Source: Prorocentrum cordatum
Lineage: Eukaryota > Sar > Dinophyceae > Prorocentrales > Prorocentraceae
Assembly: GCA_963575745.1 (NCBI GenBank)
Contig: CAUYUJ010017865.1
Location: forward strand, 80,540-144,539
DNA length: 64,000 nt
Reading direction: 5' to 3'
Below the pieces are notes generated by a model. That model was given only the letters and a program-made list of their open reading frames with translations, was not told the origin of the DNA and did not search any database. Shown piece after piece: positions 1 through 9,539 of the stretch (within the stretch, counting starts at the first letter, position 1; every line of letters starts with the position of its first letter). The translations under genes were made by a program, and so were the position numbers.

Positions 1-24
1 CTCGGATTCTGGTGGGGTTATCTG

Positions 25-475
25 GACTGAGCTGGACTGAGCTGAGCTGAGTTGGGCTGACAAAGGGTGGTATGGATTGGGCTTGACGGGTCCAGGCTCG
101 GTTGGGCCGACTTGCAACGAGCTGTGCCGAGCTGGGCTTAGCTGGGATGAGCTGGGCTGGGCTGTGTAGCGCCGGGACGAGCTGGATCGAGTTGCAGTGA
201 GTTGCAGTGAGTTGGCCTGAGCTGGGCTGAGCCGCCGTGCTGGGCAGAGTCGAACGCAACTGGGCTGGGCGAGCTTAGCCGGGTGAAGTAGCTAAGTTGG
301 GCTGAGCTGGGCTGAGTCGGGCTGAACTGGGCTTGGCATGGCTGGGCTGGGCTGAGCTGGACCACGTTGGAGTGAGCTGGATTTGCCAGGATTAAGCTGG
401 ACTGGGCCTGGCTGTGCTAAACTGAGCTGGGCTGAGCTGGGCAGAGTTCGACTGAGCTGGACACGTCTGGGCTCA
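25..475. repeat. Degenerate GAGCT/GGGCT tandem repeat
   Basis: The stretch is built from variants of GAGCTGGGCT and GAGTTGGACT in 5 to 10 bp steps. Open frames across it on either strand are repeat translations rich in Ala, Gln, Pro and Ser, so no gene is called. Confidence 0.8.
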
Positions 476-479
476 GCTT

Positions 480-994
480 GACATCGTCGAGGATTACTCG
501 GGGGAGTGTACTCGACGAGGATTTTGTTTCGGCACCCGTCTCCAATTTATTACTCTTACCCCTGGCGGGGGAGCCGGAACAAATCGAACGTTGACACCAT
601 TTTCCACTTGGGAGCAGTGGTGGGGTAGAAGTGTCCGACGGTTGCCCGGACTCGAGCGCTAATTTCTGCCACTCTGGAAGAGCGGACACATGCTTGGTTT
701 GCGAGCATCCAGGCTGTGAAGCGCAAGTGGCAGGCAGCCGTTTTCGTGATTCCGATGGCGGCCCAGATTCGTGGGCGAGTGGGAGAGGGGGGGGGATGGT
801 AGGGGGATGCGATGAGTTGTCAGGGGGGATGATAGGGAGGGGAAGTGGAATGGCGAGGGGGGTGGTGCTCCGCCCTCCAGAGCGGGCGTGGTCAGAGAGT
901 CGACGGGTCAAACATGCTGCGGGGAACAGCGGGGCCCAGCATACCAGTCGGCGCTTGGACTTGCCAGCCCTCTGCCATGACCCCAGACGTCTGG
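480..994. other. Intergenic or intronic sequence, no gene recognised
   Basis: A small inverted repeat (CGTCGAGGATTACTC against its complement, about 487-521) lies at the left edge. The rest is GC-rich with G runs. A 298-codon minus-strand frame spans this region, but it is Arg/Pro/Ser-rich with no recognisable motif and runs through repeat families, so I treat it as chance. Confidence 0.5.
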
Positions 995-1350
995 CGTCTC
1001 GATTTTTTTGGAAACGCAGGCCCCCGACCTCTCGACCACTCCCCCGGGACTGGTGTTTCATCCCGAGTCGTTTTTTGACCATCCCGCGGCCGGGCAAGGG
1101 CCCCGGGAGGCCGGGAATCTCTGGAAACCTCCGTCTCGCCTGTTTCCAGGCGCGGGATGTTCGGGACTGCTTTATATTCGACGGAGAAAAAACGCCATGA
1201 ACACAGACTTGTGGCGCTCCGCGCGGATTGGACCCGCGCTGGGGCCCCCTCTGGAGGCGCCTCCTCTGGCGCCGCCCCTGGCGCGGCTCCAAGGCATCCG
1301 CGCGGAGCGCCAAGAGTCTTATGCTCCTGGCGTGCTTTCTTCCTGTCTGT
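995..1350. mobile_element. Repeat families L and A, copy 1
   Basis: The left part (about 995-1185) is family L, with the recurring text CCCCCGACCTCTCGACCAC and a weak mirror of it (cf. 21430-21590, 28605-28690, 31130-31280). It runs into family A (about 1188-1350), a palindrome-rich element starting near AACGCCATGAACA, with GGCGCTCCGCGCGGATT mirrored by ATCCGCGCGGAGCGCC and a GGCGCC-rich centre. At least seven family A copies are in the window. Confidence 0.75.
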
Positions 1351-1404
1351 AATGCGCGCCTTCCGGCCTCTTCGGGTGCAACTCCTGGGAGGTCAAACTC
1401 TGAT

Positions 1405-1500
1405 CTAGCCCTGGTCCGAACTCCGGCTTCATCCGGCTTAATCCCGCTTCATCCGGCTTATTATCCCGCTTAATCCCGCTGAATCCGGCTTAGTCCTGCC
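1405..1500. repeat. Degenerate AATCCGGCTT tandem repeat
   Basis: About nine imperfect units of AATCC(G/C)GCTT or CATCCGGCTT in a row. A similar but more degenerate stretch is at about 41680-41770. Confidence 0.75.
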
Positions 1501-1716
1501 TAGAGTCCGAGGCCCATTCCGGCGTAACAGCTCCCAAATGGGGCTTCATCCTCTTTAATTTTTCCGACGAAAACCTTCCAGTCGTTGCCTCCTAACTCCA
1601 GCCTCGCTGCTCCGGCACGGCGCAGGAGCGGGCCTTGCAGGCACCGCGCGGCCGCGGGCAGCTCGCCGCGGCAGCCCCTTTGGGGGTTTCGCCGGGGTGC
1701 CGGCCGCCCGGGCTAG

Positions 1717-1801
1717 AGGTCGTGGTGGTGGACTTCCCGGAGGAGAGGAGGCCGTGGGAGAAGCAGGAGCAGAAGAAGAGGGAGATCCTCGAGGACGCAA
1801 G
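1717..1801 (+). CDS. Candidate internal exon, charged helical segment
   Basis: The frame reads VVVVDFPEERRPW followed by a Lys/Glu/Arg-rich stretch (KQEQKKREILEDAR) that would form a charged helix. It follows a CTAG that could serve as acceptor and ends at GCAAG|GCGAAAG, a GC donor like those of the surer exons. A family A element begins 35 nt later. It ends in phase 2, which does not match the start of the candidate exon at 2974, so either one exon is missing between them or this is not the same gene. The opening VVVVDFP resembles a strand found in helicases, but the rest does not fit a known DEAD-box block. Identity is unknown. Confidence 0.35.
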
Positions 1802-1835
1802 GCGAAAGCTGGGGCCTATACTAGGGGAGCAACAA

Positions 1836-2006
1836 GTGACACAAACATAAAAGCTCGGAGGTCCGCGCGGATTTCTCGGATCCGCGCTGGACCCCCCTAG
1901 CGGCGCCTCCGGCGCCGCCCCTGGCGCGCTCCGCGCGCCAGGGAGGGGGGTCCAGCGCGGATCCGAGAAATCCGCGCGGACCTCTGAGTTTTGTTGTTTA
2001 TGTCAC
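1836..2006. mobile_element. Family A element, copy 2 (long hairpin)
   Basis: Terminal inverted repeats begin GTGACACAAACATAAAAGC on the left and end GTTTATGTCAC on the right. The arms continue inward through GGTCCGCGCGGATTTCTC to a GGCGCC/CTGGCGCGC centre, so nearly the whole element can fold on itself. This is the cleanest family A copy. Confidence 0.9.
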
Positions 2007-2249
2007 TTTTTTGTTCTTCTATATACATTACCAGTGGCGGGCCGTTTTCCAATCCCAGGACTTTTTGAGGGTCGAGGACGACGTCGGGTTGGTGTAGTGC
2101 ATGCTTGTTTCCCCGTCTTCCCAGGAAGCATTAGAAGATGTATACACCAGGGTCCCGGATACACCAGGCTCCGCTTTCTTGCGCAAAGGTCCGTGCATGG
2201 CCGCACGCAAACGTCGGTGTATAGAGTAGCAAGACTCGAAGAAGAAGAC

Positions 2250-2575
2250 CAGCCCAAATTGAAACTTTTCACGGTCCGCGCGAACCGTCAAGAGTTCTGT
2301 TGTGCTTGATCGAGGAAGAAAGCGAACGCCATGAACATGGACTTTTGGCGCTCCTCGCGGATTTCTTGGATCCGCGCTGGGGCCCCCTCTGGAGGCGCCT
2401 CCGACACCGCCCCTGGCGCGCTCCGCACTCCAGGGAGGGGGGTCCAGCGCAGATCCAAGAAATCAGGGAGGAGCGCCACAAGTTTATGCTTGTGGCGTTG
2501 TTCTTCTTCTAAGAAGAGCAGCCCAAACTGAAACTTTTGACGGTCCGCGCGAACCGTCAAGAGTTTGTGTTGATG
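2250..2575. mobile_element. Family A copy 3 between two copies of a ~55-bp unit
   Basis: Family A occupies about 2312-2513 (AACGCCATGAACATGG on the left, GTTTATGCTTGTGGCGTTG on the right, ending CTTCTTCTAAG). On both sides stands the unit AGCCCAAA(T/C)TGAAACTTTT followed by ACGGTCCGCGCGAACCGTC, at about 2250-2310 and 2520-2575. Confidence 0.8.
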
Positions 2576-2606
2576 CGGCTTCTTCTGCCTCCAGGCTCGG
2601 CGGCTA

Positions 2607-2765
2607 AATCCGAACCCTACCCTCGCCTATCAACGATTCAGGCAACTCGGTGGGCGGCGGGGGTAGGGTTCGGAATTCGTCGAAATCGGTGCGAAACCCG
2701 AACCATACCCTCGCCTCCAATCGATTCAGGAGAATCGATGGTTGGTGCGGGTAGGGTTCGGATGT
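2607..2765. repeat. Two adjacent hairpins with GGGTAGGGTTCGG ends (family E relative)
   Basis: Two successive imperfect inverted repeats, each opening CCGAACC(C/A)TACCCTCGCC and closing GGGTAGGGTTCGG, about 90 bp apart. The ends match the outer ends of family E (13198-13327, 23942-24093). Confidence 0.7.
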
Positions 2766-2773
2766 CGCCACCT

Positions 2774-2973
2774 AGAAGAAGTAATTGCATACATGCCACC
2801 TTTCGGAGCTCCGCGCGGGTTTCTTGGACTGGCGCTCGATCCCCCTGGCAGCGCCTCCGCCGCCTCCACTGGCGCGCCCCGCGCGACAGGGAGGGGTGCC
2901 CGGCGCCGATCCAAGAGATCTGCGCGGAGCTCCAGAAGTTTGTGCTTATGCTGTTCTTCCTTTTTTTCTGGAG
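2774..2973. mobile_element. Family A copy 4, right end acts as a splice acceptor
   Basis: Same palindrome plan as the other A copies (CGGAGCTCCGCGCGGG mirrored by GCGCGGAGCTCC). The right end reads CTGTTCTTCC then TTTTTTTCTGGAG, a pyrimidine tract and AG, directly before the candidate exon at 2974. The element end would thus supply the 3' splice site. Confidence 0.7.
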
Positions 2974-3024
2974 GAGCACGTCAAGAAAGCCCTCGCGGAC
3001 GAGGAGGCGAAGATGATTCGCAGG
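2974..3024 (+). CDS. Candidate 17-codon exon, probable helicase exon before motif IV
   Basis: The frame reads EHVKKALADEEAKMIRR. It is preceded by a pyrimidine tract and AG at the end of a family A element and followed by CGCAGG|GTTGCG, a GT donor. It starts and ends in phase 0, which matches the phase-0 start of the motif IV exon at 3716, so joined they read AKMIRR then TSYALASAGAGR. A Glu/Lys helix just before motif IV would fit the linker between the two RecA lobes, but there is no diagnostic motif, so membership in the helicase gene is an inference from phase and position. Confidence 0.45.
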
Positions 3025-3361
3025 GTTGCGCCGCTCACCGCCCGCCTTGTCTCGCGGGGAGGGCCTGCAGGATTTCAAACACTGCTTTGTCTTTTTTTTG
3101 TTCATCTTATTGTTTTCGGAGTGTCAACATGGTGCTCCCGCTGCAGCGTGGGACTCGTTTTCGTATCGGCGCTTGGCTTCCGTCGTTCAGAATGGCGTTT
3201 TCGCCCCAGCGCGGGCCACTTTGTTGGATCCGAGTCTTTCTCTTAATCGCTGTCGTCCCCTTCTTTTCCCCGCCTCCGCATTCCCACTGGTCCTCCTGCT
3301 CCTCGCGCTCGTTCCACTCCAGCTCCTGCTGCTGCCGTTCGTACTCGTCCTCCTCCTTCCT

Positions 3362-3416
3362 CATCCTCCTCCTTTTCCTCCTCCTCCTCCTCCTCCTCTT
3401 CCTGCTCCTCCTTCTA
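3362..3416. repeat. CTC/TTC microsatellite
   Basis: Pyrimidine-only CTC and TTC triplets; long Glu- or Ser-rich frames over it are repeat translations. Confidence 0.8.
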
Positions 3417-3638
3417 TGCACGCAGCTCCCCTTTTTCGATTGCGCATAACGCGATGTTTTTTCGGGAACTCCAGGTCCGCCATGACTCGCGTCTGCGGGT
3501 AGAGAAGACATCAATGCAATGGTAATGGATGGGGGAGAGGGGTAGGACGTCAGATATGACGCGAGCGCAACTAGCTTGTTCTCCCCTCCCTCTTCCCCCA
3601 TCCTCCTTCTCCTCATCCCCTCCTCTTGTGAGAGTGTG

Positions 3639-3698
3639 GCGTGTGTGTGTGTGTGTGGTGTGTGGTGTGTGTGTGTGTGTGTGTGCGTGTGTGCGTTC
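3639..3698. repeat. TG dinucleotide repeat
   Basis: Near-continuous TG/GT with a few interruptions, just upstream of the helicase motif IV exon. Confidence 0.9.
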
Positions 3699-3715
3699 GG
3701 GGGCGTCGTAGAGAG

Positions 3716-3808
3716 ACCTCTTATGCCCTGGCCTCTGCCGGGGCTGGTCGGATCTTGTTCGTGAATTCCAAGGTCTTCGCAGACGAGTTGTGCGAGAAGC
3801 TGTACGAG
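3716..3808 (+). CDS. DEAD-box RNA helicase exon A (motif IV)
   Basis: This exon encodes TSYALASAGAGR, then the motif IV strand RILFVNSK and the helix VFADELCEKLYE, the usual start of the second RecA lobe of DEAD-box ATP-dependent RNA helicases. These enzymes unwind or clamp RNA; which member this is cannot be told. The acceptor is GAGAG before ACC. The donor is TACGAG|GCCCCAC, a GC donor, leaving phase 0, and the next exon (5512) starts in phase 0 with GGIYCDTLHGG, so the join LYE-GGIYCD reads as expected for the family. No start codon or first lobe is in sight, so the gene is partial at its 5' side. The exact left boundary could shift a few codons. Confidence 0.85.
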
Positions 3809-3818
3809 GCCCCACAAG

Positions 3819-3988
3819 CCGCGGCAAGCCTCGCGCCTGGAGCAACCAGAGGAGGTACTCTGGGCCACTCGACGGGCGCGAGGAGAGTCGCGCTGCGCGC
3901 GTCGCGGCAAACCTCGCGCCTGGAGCAGCCAGAGGAGGTACTCTAGGCCCCTCGCAGGGCGCGAGGAGAGTCGCGCTGCGCGCGTCGC
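3819..3988. repeat. 83-bp tandem duplication
   Basis: Two copies in tandem of a unit with GCGGCAA(G/A)CCTCGCGCCTGG and ending GTCGCGCTGCGCGCGTC, starting at about 3821 and 3904, differing at a few bases. Confidence 0.9.
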
Positions 3989-5297
3989 TTCCTCCGACAC
4001 CGCTGGGAAACGGGCGCTCAAGCGCGAAGATGGCTGCAGTCGCACAGCGCGAAGCGCAAGCGAAAGGTGACGCAGGCATCGGTCTGCAAGTGGTGCTCGC
4101 CCACTGCCACTGGGTGCCGGCTGCTTCCCCTCGGCGTCGCCTGGGCGTCTGGAGCCCCCAGCCGGCCTCCGCGATTTTCGGGCCGCCCCTTCGGCAGAGG
4201 GCCCTTGTTTGGACATGTTCCCGTCGTGATGTACGACGGGAGTTTTGGCGGTTTTTGGCCCCTGGTGCCCTCGCCAGGCCTCAGGACCGTCAAAAACTAC
4301 TGGGGATGAAAAGCTGCCCCTGGGGAAAGGGTCGGGACTTCTGGGGGCCCCGTATGGAAAAAATGAAGGACATCGCATGTTTGGGTGCACACCGCCACCA
4401 CGCCCGGGCTGGGCGAAGCACGGTGCTGCTGAGTGTAGGTGCCTTCGGCGGATCCCCAGGCATCCGACGATGGATGCTTGCCAATGCGCGGCCCTGCTCT
4501 GGGGAATTTTTCCGCCCCCCTTTCTGACGGCCCCCTGCGTCCGAAAATGAGCCCCAGGGGCCAAGGCCGAGGGAAAAAAATGCTCGGGTTCAATAAATCA
4601 TACCGGAGCGTGCGCACGGGGCACCTGCCACCGCGCCCATCCATGGCCATCCCAGGCACACTGGGATGGTGCAGAAATCCTCCTGGCCTCGGCCAGGAGG
4701 GCGTACACTTGGCCAGGCATGGTGCTGGTGGCGTACGGGTGCCGGTCGCGTGCCCTCAGGCTTCCTCTTTCCCTCTCCTCCTCCAGGGGCCCTTTCTGAG
4801 CCAATTCCGCGCCTGAGCCCCCTTCGGCCGCCGAGGTGGACCCACGATCGGCCCCACTCGGCCGCCGGCTGGGCTCACAAGGGCTCGGCTCCTGCCGGCG
4901 CCGGCCGCCTGTCTGACGGCCGAGAGGGCTCGGGCACCGCAGGGGCTACGAGGGGGACCTTGGGATGCAGGCGTGTGGATTCGCGGCGGGATCCGTTTCA
5001 AATACGACCGCGGCGCGCTCCGTCGCCACGTCGCGCGGCGCGGGCTTCCCGTTGAGCCTCCGACCCGCAGATCTGGCGCCCACGTGCCATCCGAGGCGGG
5101 GCTTTCATACATAGCCGCCGCCCGGGGGATCGGTCTCGGGGGGCCTCGGCAGGCGGTGATGGAGGCATTCGGGCTCTCTGGGGCCCGAGCACAGCCATAG
5201 CAGCCGCCCGCAGGGGTTTCAGCACGTCGGCTCCACGGGCGATGGATCCTGGATCCACGGATCCGCAACCCAGGTCATCGTGTGCCCGGCTTGGATC

Positions 5298-5457
5298 AGG
5301 AGGGAAAGAAACACACAGACACAATTAATCTCCCAGTGCCAGGAAAATATGGGAAAATATGGGAACTGGGCGGGAAGACAACAGCCCAGAAAATATGGGA
5401 AACTATGGGGAATCATGTTATTTGTGTGTCTTTATTTGTGTGTCCTGGGGCCCCTTC
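5298..5457. mobile_element. Family C element (introner-like), copy 1
   Basis: Left end GATCAG|GAGGGAAAGAAACAC with CACACAGACACAATTAATC; the middle has repeats of AAATATGGGAA; the right end is TTTATTTGTGTGTCC then GGGGCCCCTTCA. Left and right ends share ACACAC/GTGTGT in inverse orientation. It sits 54 nt before helicase exon B, inside intron A-B. Confidence 0.85.
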
Positions 5458-5511
5458 ATTGCAGCGCGCGCGCGCGCCTCCGCGCCTCGGCTGGCCGCCC
5501 TCCCTTCACAG

Positions 5512-5561
5512 GGGGGCATCTACTGCGACACGCTCCACGGAGGGCGGCCGCAGGAGAAGAG
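5512..5561 (+). CDS. DEAD-box RNA helicase exon B (HGG..QEKR block)
   Basis: A 50-nt exon encoding GGIYCDTLHGGRPQEK plus the first two bases of an Arg codon. HGGRPQEKR is the conserved lobe-2 block between motifs IV and V (usually HGxxxQxxR), which contacts RNA and positions the lobe. The acceptor is CTCCCTTCACAG and the donor is AAGAG|GCCGCCG (GC). The exon ends in phase 2, and exon C at 7394 starts with the single G that completes AGG (Arg), giving QEK-R-LLVLDQF. This exact phase match, with the family order kept, is strong support that exons A, B and C belong to one gene. Confidence 0.9.
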
Positions 5562-5635
5562 GCCGCCGACGGCGGCGGGGGGGGGGGGCGGGCGCGGTGC
5601 AGAGGCCCTGGGCGTGTTTTTCGCCCTCCTTCGCC

Positions 5636-5690
5636 CTCCTCCTCCTCCTCCTCCTCCTCCTCCTCCTCCTCATCCTCCTCCCCCTCCGTC
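5636..5690. repeat. CTC microsatellite
   Basis: About 15 CTC triplets followed by CTC/CCT-rich sequence to about 5760. Confidence 0.85.
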
Positions 5691-6330
5691 CATCTCCGCC
5701 CTCTTCCTCCCTCGTCTCCTCCCCCTCCTCCGCCATCATCCGCCCTCCTCCGTCGAGGGTCGAGGCCTCCGAGCGTTTTTTCGCCCTGGTCGGGCCTCCG
5801 CGGGGCCTCTCGCAGCCGCGGCCGGATCCCCTTCGGAATCCTTGCCAGAACGCACCCCAGCCCAGATGGCCATGAAGAACAGGATCACATACGTGCTTGA
5901 AGCCATGGTTTTCGGGATCCCTTGGGCCCTCACCGAGTCCTGGGACAGTGACAACACAGCCCACTGTGAGACGCTGGTCCTGGGGAGATCCCCCTGGTCA
6001 AGGACCCGTTTCCACCAGGACCCTTTTCCCCTCATGCCCCAGAGAGGAGTGATCAGTATGCAGCCTGGCACGTTTGTTCCCGCGGTGCCTCCCCTTGTGG
6101 GGTGTAGTCCCACCTCCGGGCGCAGGTGATAGAGTTCTGTAGCTATTCCATTGCCCCGCAGTGCTACCAGATGGGCGATGCTGATGCGCTCATTCTGTTG
6201 GCTGCAGGGAGTGTGGGCAACGCAAAGGCGGAGGAAGAGGGGAGTCATGGGAACCGGAGGAGAACGACGTTGAGGAGAGGGACGGTGGGGGGAAAAGGGT
6301 GAGGACACGGACAAGCAGGACCAGTAGTAC

Positions 6331-6701
6331 GAGGATGAAGAGGAGGAAGAGGAGGAGGAGGAGGAGGAGGAGGAGGAGGAGGAGGAGCCAGACAGGGGAG
6401 GGATGATGATACTGATAATGATAATGATACTGATGATAATGATGATGATGATGCTGATGCTGGTGATGATGGTGGTGGTGGTGGTGATGCTGCTGCTGAT
6501 GACGATGATGCTGCGGATGATGATAATGACGACGATTATAATGAGGATGCGTATGAGGATGATGATGGTGATGCTGATGCTGCTGATGATGCTGATGATG
6601 CTGATGATTATGATGAACATGATGGTGGTGATGGTCGTAGTGGTGATGGTGATGGTGATGGTGATCGTGATGGTGGTGATGATGGTGATGGTGATGGTGA
6701 C

Positions 6702-6759
<58 letters not shown>

Positions 6760-6980
6760 GTGATGATGATGCTGATGGTGCTTACGGTGAGGATGATGAT
6801 GGTGGTGCTGATGATGATGCTGTTGATGATTATGCTGATGGTGGTGATGATGATGATTATGATGCTGATGATGATGAGGAGGATGCTGAGGAAGAATAGG
6901 ATGAAGACGAGGATGATGATGAGGAAGACGAGGAGGAGGAGGAGGAAGAGGAGGGAAAGGAGGACGAGGAGAAGGAGGCG
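6331..6980. repeat. GAG then GAT trinucleotide array, part 1
   Basis: About 70 bp of GAG, then nearly 500 bp of GAT/GGT/GCT triplets (pure GAT runs at about 6700-6760), then GAG again. The period of three keeps all frames open over long distances, which explains the long apparent reading frames on both strands. Confidence 0.95.
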
Positions 6981-7194
6981 CGTGAGAAGACGGGACGTTC
7001 CCTGTAAGTCTGGCGGGCGCCGCACCTTCTGCCTTGCAGTACGTTGTACATTCGCTGCTCTATGACGATAGTGCGCAAGAGTTTGTTTCCCTACCGTGCA
7101 AGTCGCCGACGGTCCGTGATAATGCCATAACTCCCTGACTTCGGTTGGTCCCGCGATGGACCGCGCCCTGCTATCTGGCGGCGCCTGCAAGGGG

Positions 7195-7345
7195 TGGCGC
7201 GAGGGGGGTGGGCCTCCGCGAAGGCACGAGGGGCTTCCAAGAAGGCACGGGGGGCTTCTCAGAAGCCCGCCCAGCTTCAAGGAGCCTTCTAAGAAGCGTC
7301 TGGGTTGCTCAGAAGCCCCGTCGCGCCGCCACCCCGTGCTCGCCG
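7195..7345. mobile_element. Family G relative (GGCTTCTCAGAAGCC motifs)
   Basis: A cluster of self-complementary words such as GGCTTCTCAGAAGCC and CTTCTAAGAAG, the same style as family G at 20222, 31862 and 42036. It lies just upstream of helicase exon C. Confidence 0.6.
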
Positions 7346-7393
7346 CCAGCATGTCCTCTCCGTCCTCTCCGTCCCAGTGGGCCTCGCGGGCAG

Positions 7394-7479
7394 GCTCCTG
7401 GTGCTCGACCAGTTCAGGAAGGGCAGGACGCAGCTCCTCATCGCCACCGACGTCATGGGCCGCGGCCTCGATGTCGAGG
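7394..7479 (+). CDS. DEAD-box RNA helicase exon C (motif V)
   Basis: Encodes LLVLDQFRKGRTQLLIATD then VMGRGLDVE. ATDVMGRGLDV is motif V/Va of DEAD-box helicases (usually ATDVAARGLDV), which couples ATP hydrolysis to RNA binding. The acceptor is CGCGGGCAG; the first base G completes the Arg codon opened by exon B. The donor is GTCGAGG|GCGCCC, a GC donor, leaving one base (phase 1). Exon D at 12919 begins GC, completing GGC (Gly), so the join reads LDVE-G-VTHVVVF. The family often has Ala where Met-Gly stand in VMGRG; the substitution is at a variable site. Confidence 0.92.
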
Positions 7480-7496
7480 GCGCCCTCACCGCTTCG

Positions 7497-8058
7497 ACGA
7501 CAACGACGACGATGATGCTGCTGATGATGATGACGATGCTGGTGATGCTGATGATGATGATGGTGATGTTGATGATGATCGTGATGATGGTAGTGATGAT
7601 GATAGTGATAATGCTGATGCTGATGAATCTGGTGATGATGATGATACTCATGATGATGATGGTGATGCTGACGACGACGTTGGTGATGCTGTTGATGATG
7701 ATGCTGATGATGACGACGACGATGACGATGATGATGATGATGATGGTGATGATGAGAATGAGGATGCTGATGCTGATGATGATGCTGATGATGGTGAGGA
7801 GGATGATGATGCGGATTCTGATGGTGAAGCCGAGGATGACGATGACGATGGCGACGACGACTGCGACGATGATGCTGATGATGATGCTTCTTCCGATGCT
7901 TGTGCTGATGCTTGTGCAAATGCTGATGCGGATGATGACGATGACGATGCCGATGACGAAGACGATGGCGCTGGTCATGGTGACGGTGATGCTCATGCTG
8001 ATGATGGAGGCGGGGATGGTGATGATGACGGGGACGACGACGACGATGGTGATGATGC

Positions 8059-8096
<38 letters not shown>

Positions 8097-8446
8097 CTGA
8101 TGCTGTTGATGATGATGTTGATGATGATGGTGATGATGATTATGCGGCTAATGATGATGATGACGATGATGGTGGTGGTGGTGGCGGTTGTTACGACTAT
8201 GCAGCTGTTTCGGTTTATGCTTACGAGGACGATAATGTGGATGCCGACGACGATGATGATGATTGTGGAGATTTTGCTGAGGGTGATGATGATGCTGCTG
8301 CTGCTGATGCTGCTGATGACGATGATGACCATGATGATGATGGTTTTTGACGATATTATTATTTTTGATGTTGGCGAAGACGATGACGTCGACGCCGACG
8401 ACGATTAGAGTCCTGGTGCAGATTATGATGAAACTGATGATGCTGC

Positions 8447-8484
<38 letters not shown>

Positions 8485-8523
8485 GTGATGATGATGGTGA
8501 TGATGATGATGATGATGATGATG

Positions 8524-8580
<57 letters not shown>

Positions 8581-8770
8581 TTGTTGAACATGATGATGAT
8601 GCAGATGATGATGTGGATGATGACTCTGATAGCGACGACGCTGACAACGATGACGTCGGCGACGATGATGGTGGTGGATAGTCTAATGATTATGGTGATG
8701 CTGCTGCTGCTGATGATGCTGATGCTGCTGATGATGATGATTCTGCTGATGATGATGACGATTCTTCGAG
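7497..8770. repeat. GAT trinucleotide array, part 2
   Basis: Almost 1.3 kb of GAT/GAC/GCT/GGT triplets with purest runs near 8448-8580. It begins within 20 bp of the donor of helicase exon C. Frames of 300 to 400 codons across it are poly-Asp, poly-Met, poly-Ser or poly-Ile and are not called as genes. Confidence 0.95.
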
Positions 8771-9349
8771 TGGAGGCAAAATGGTGCGACGCTGCAGGCT
8801 TGCACAGCAATCTACATTTGTCTGGCAGTCCAAGCTGGCAGGCCGGGCCCCAGCGAGCAGTCGGGCTCGCGGCAGGCACAATTACGCCTGCTTTGAGTTG
8901 ATTATGCTTCGCCAGACAAGAGATGCCAGAGGGCCCCAGTACGGTGGACGGCTGGCAAGGTCCTTCGGCGCTGTCCGTGTGTGTAGTGTAGGTGTGTGTG
9001 TGTGTGATCGTGTGTCCGTGTCCCTGTGTGTGTGTGTGTGTGAGAGTGGTGCCCGAATTTGGCCGGCTCGTTTTCGGCATGCCTGGCATCGCCCCGTGGT
9101 GCTTCCCTTGCTGGCTGCCCGGCGTTATCGCTGGGCGTGCGACTCTATGTCGTGCGAGCGGCTTCTCCGCCCTCACCGCGCGTGCGGCGCCCGAAAGCGC
9201 GCGTGCGCTTGTGTGTGTGTGTGTGTGCGCGCGCATGCACGCGGGCGAGCAGCTTGGGAGACAGGCTTGTACACACGTATGCCGATATATAGGTCTAAAC
9301 ACATCGATTCACACAATATCACATAAACGTATACAGAGACATATTGTTT

Positions 9350-9533
9350 GAGAGAGGGGGAGAGAGAGAGAGAGAGAGAGACCGAGAAAGAAAGAGAGAG
9401 GGAGAGATACAAACAGAGAGAGAGAGAGAGAGTTACCGAGAGAGAGAGAGAGAGAGAGGTAAAGAGAGAGATAGATAGATAGAGATACAGAGAGAGAGGG
9501 AGAGGTAAAGAGATAGAGAGAGAGAGAGAGAGC
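9350..9533. repeat. GA dinucleotide array
   Basis: Mostly GAGA with interruptions such as GATAGATAGATAGA, about 180 bp, purine-only on the + strand. Confidence 0.95.
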
Positions 9534-9539
9534 ACGCAT

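Larger units (their letters stand above)
3809..5511 (+). other. Intron A-B of the helicase gene
   Basis: Starts GCCCCAC and ends CCCTTCACAG. It holds an 83-bp tandem duplication (3819-3988), fragments of family L (about 4245-4330), GC-rich sequence with no coding sense that I recognise (4340-5290), and family C copy 1 (5298-5457). A 485-codon minus-strand frame crosses its left part but is Arg/Ser/Pro-rich, includes repeat translation and has no motif. Confidence 0.7.
5562..7393 (+). other. Intron B-C of the helicase gene
   Basis: Contains a CTC tract, about 600 bp without recognised features (5760-6330), a large GAT/GAG array (6331-6980), and a family G relative (7195-7345). Frames inside give poly-Asp, Met, His or Ile runs from the array and are not genes. 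Confidence 0.7.

Noticed and set aside
1717-1801. Helicase exon for the VxxVVNYDxP strand (because it reads VVVVDFP)
   Set aside because: It lies upstream of motif IV, its continuation is a charged helix, and the proper strand is supplied in phase by 12919-12959.
3107-4564. 485-codon minus-strand frame
   Set aside because: Arg/Pro/Ser-rich, runs through a TG repeat (Thr-His run), an 83-bp tandem duplication and the helicase exon A on the opposite strand; no motif.
5736-7919. 727-codon minus-strand frame rich in His, Ile and Ser
   Set aside because: It is the translation of the GAT and GAG arrays and crosses a helicase exon on the other strand. No start context or domain.
7145-8408. 367- and 401-codon + frames running from the helicase motif V exon into poly-Asp or poly-Met
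   Set aside because: Only 7394-7479 has protein sense. The exon ends at a GC donor and the rest is the GAT array.
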